Assembly (NCBI GenBank): GCA_030151135.1
Contig: JASLEQ010000572.1
Coordinates: 1 to 6,152, forward strand
Source of the DNA: Candidatus Sulfotelmatobacter sp.
GTDB taxonomy: Bacteria > Acidobacteriota > Terriglobia > Terriglobales > SbA1
Direction: 5' to 3'
DNA: 6,152 nucleotides
The translations under genes were made by a program, and so were the position numbers. Positions 5,416 through 6,152 of the stretch are shown piece by piece (the first letter of the stretch is position 1; each line of letters opens with the position of its first letter). The notes below the pieces were generated by a model, which was not told where the DNA came from, did not search any database, and worked only from the letters and a program-made list of their open reading frames with translations.

Positions 5416-6152
5416 TTAAAACCTGAGTTGTGCCCGGATCTGCAGAGCGCGCGGGGAAGCGTCCGCTCCCAGGAACGAGCCGAAGATGCTGGTGGGTGTG
5501 GCGACAGTTCGGATGCTGTACCCGAACTGCGGATTCACCAGGTCTCCCACGGGTTGATCGAAGTTGGGGTGATTGAGAACGTTGAACGCCTGCGCGCCGA
5601 TCTGCAGCTCCGCCCCCTCCCACTTGGGTACGCGGAAGTTTTTCATCAGTGTCAGATCGGCATCGAAAAAGCTCGGCCCATACACCTGGTTGCGCCGCTC
5701 GTTGCCGAAATGGCCGCCAGCTGCCATGACCGCGGAGGTGAACTCGGTTGGGGTCATGCAGGCAGGAGTTGTCACGTATGCGTTAGCGACATTGGACGAA
5801 CTGCAGGAGAGCGGTCCCACTGTCGTGTCGGCAAAAAGGTTATCGCCATAGGCGAAGCCGGAAAGAACTCCAGTCGACCCGCCGTCGGTGACGGTGAACG
5901 GCAATCCAGTGCGATAGAAGAACGTACCTGACACTGTCCAGTCCGCAATCGCATTCAGGAAGAAGTTATGCAGCTTTGGCGTGTGCCACAAGTAAGTGGC
6001 ATTGAACTGATGACGGCTGTCGTAATCGGCATTGCCGTAGTTGTAGCAGCGGAAGCAATACGGATCTTGCGGCGTGAGGATGCTTGCGTTCGTTCCCAGA
6101 GTGAACGGCAGAAATCCGCCATTAGAAACGTCATCCAAAGCGTGGCTCCAGG
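5416..6152 (-). CDS. TonB-dependent receptor, Oar-like, C-terminal barrel part (5' end beyond window)
   Basis: The frame is open from the right edge to TAA 5418-5416, giving 244 residues of the C-terminal beta-barrel. The first visible residues, WSHALDDVSNGG, are a hallmark of the large Oar-like TonB-dependent transporters of Acidobacteriota. Further family marks are DSRHQFNATYLW, WTVSGTFFYRTGLPFTV, GPSFFDADLTLMKNF, FNVLNHPNFDQP and the ending IRAQLRF, whose terminal Phe is the outer-membrane barrel assembly signal. Full-length members are usually about 1000-1200 residues, with an N-terminal carboxypeptidase-regulatory-like domain and a plug, so about three quarters of the protein lies outside. 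It should sit in the outer membrane and import a substrate using TonB energy; the substrate is not deducible. Two close cysteine pairs are present: CFRC (codons at 6046-6057), and a second pair 15 residues apart in a likely extracellular loop. A strong terminator follows. Confidence 0.92.
   Translation of the reverse strand, partial: WSHALDDVSNGGFLPFTLGTNASILTPQDPYCFRCYNYGNADYDSRHQFNATYLWHTPKLHNFFLNAIADWTVSGTFFYRTGLPFTVTDGGSTGVLSGFAYGDNLFADTTVGPLSCSSSNVANAYVTTPACMTPTEFTSAVMAAGGHFGNERRNQVYGPSFFDADLTLMKNFRVPKWEGAELQIGAQAFNVLNHPNFDQPVGDLVNPQFGYSIRTVATPTSIFGSFLGADASPRALQIRAQLRF

Noticed and set aside
1..6152. CRISPR arrays, tRNA or rRNA genes, transposases, integrases, toxin-antitoxin or defence genes
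   Set aside because: No repeat-spacer pattern, RNA gene signature or matching protein family was seen on either strand.

Overview
The window looks like a chromosomal segment of an Acidobacteriota bacterium, probably class Terriglobia. This is inferred from protein style, not a database search. The pointers are the C-terminal end of an Oar-like TonB-dependent receptor (WSHALDDVSNGG, FNVLNHPNF, terminal Phe), a secreted array of carboxypeptidase-regulatory-like modules with a YYPGT motif, a FecR-domain protein with an aromatic/glycine tail, and a secreted protein with a pilin-like domain. Base composition is moderately GC-rich and coding density is high. No tRNA, rRNA, CRISPR array, insertion sequence or phage gene is visible.

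Layout. Positions 1-488 (minus) hold the N-terminal part of a LuxR/NarL-type response regulator that runs off the left edge; its receiver domain lacks the usual phosphoacceptor aspartate. A 229-base divergent spacer follows. It contains a possible 45-codon leader ORF whose stop overlaps the start of the next gene. Positions 718-1188 (plus) encode a secreted pilin-headgroup-like protein. All remaining genes are on the minus strand. Read in the direction of transcription they are: the 3' end of a TonB-dependent receptor gene (6152-5416) with its own terminator (5362-5393); a possible 85-aa protein (5199-4942); a 558-aa secreted beta-sandwich repeat protein (4910-3234); a 207-aa secreted protein of unknown function (3133-2510); and a 333-aa FecR-domain protein (2341-1340) followed by a second strong terminator (1291-1319).

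How the genes may work together. The four minus-strand ORFs between the two terminators could form one transcription unit, although internal promoters are possible. Three of the four products carry signal peptides, so the block appears devoted to the cell envelope, beside an outer-membrane receptor. Nothing in the sequence identifies a substrate. The response regulator would be expected to act without Asp phosphorylation; whether it controls any neighbour cannot be told from the window.

No established defence, secretion or biosynthetic system is recognisable. The points most worth following up are the aspartate-less receiver, the coupled leader ORF, the stand-alone secreted pilin-like domain, the FecR leader hairpin next to its ribosome binding site, and the terminator-bracketed envelope gene block.
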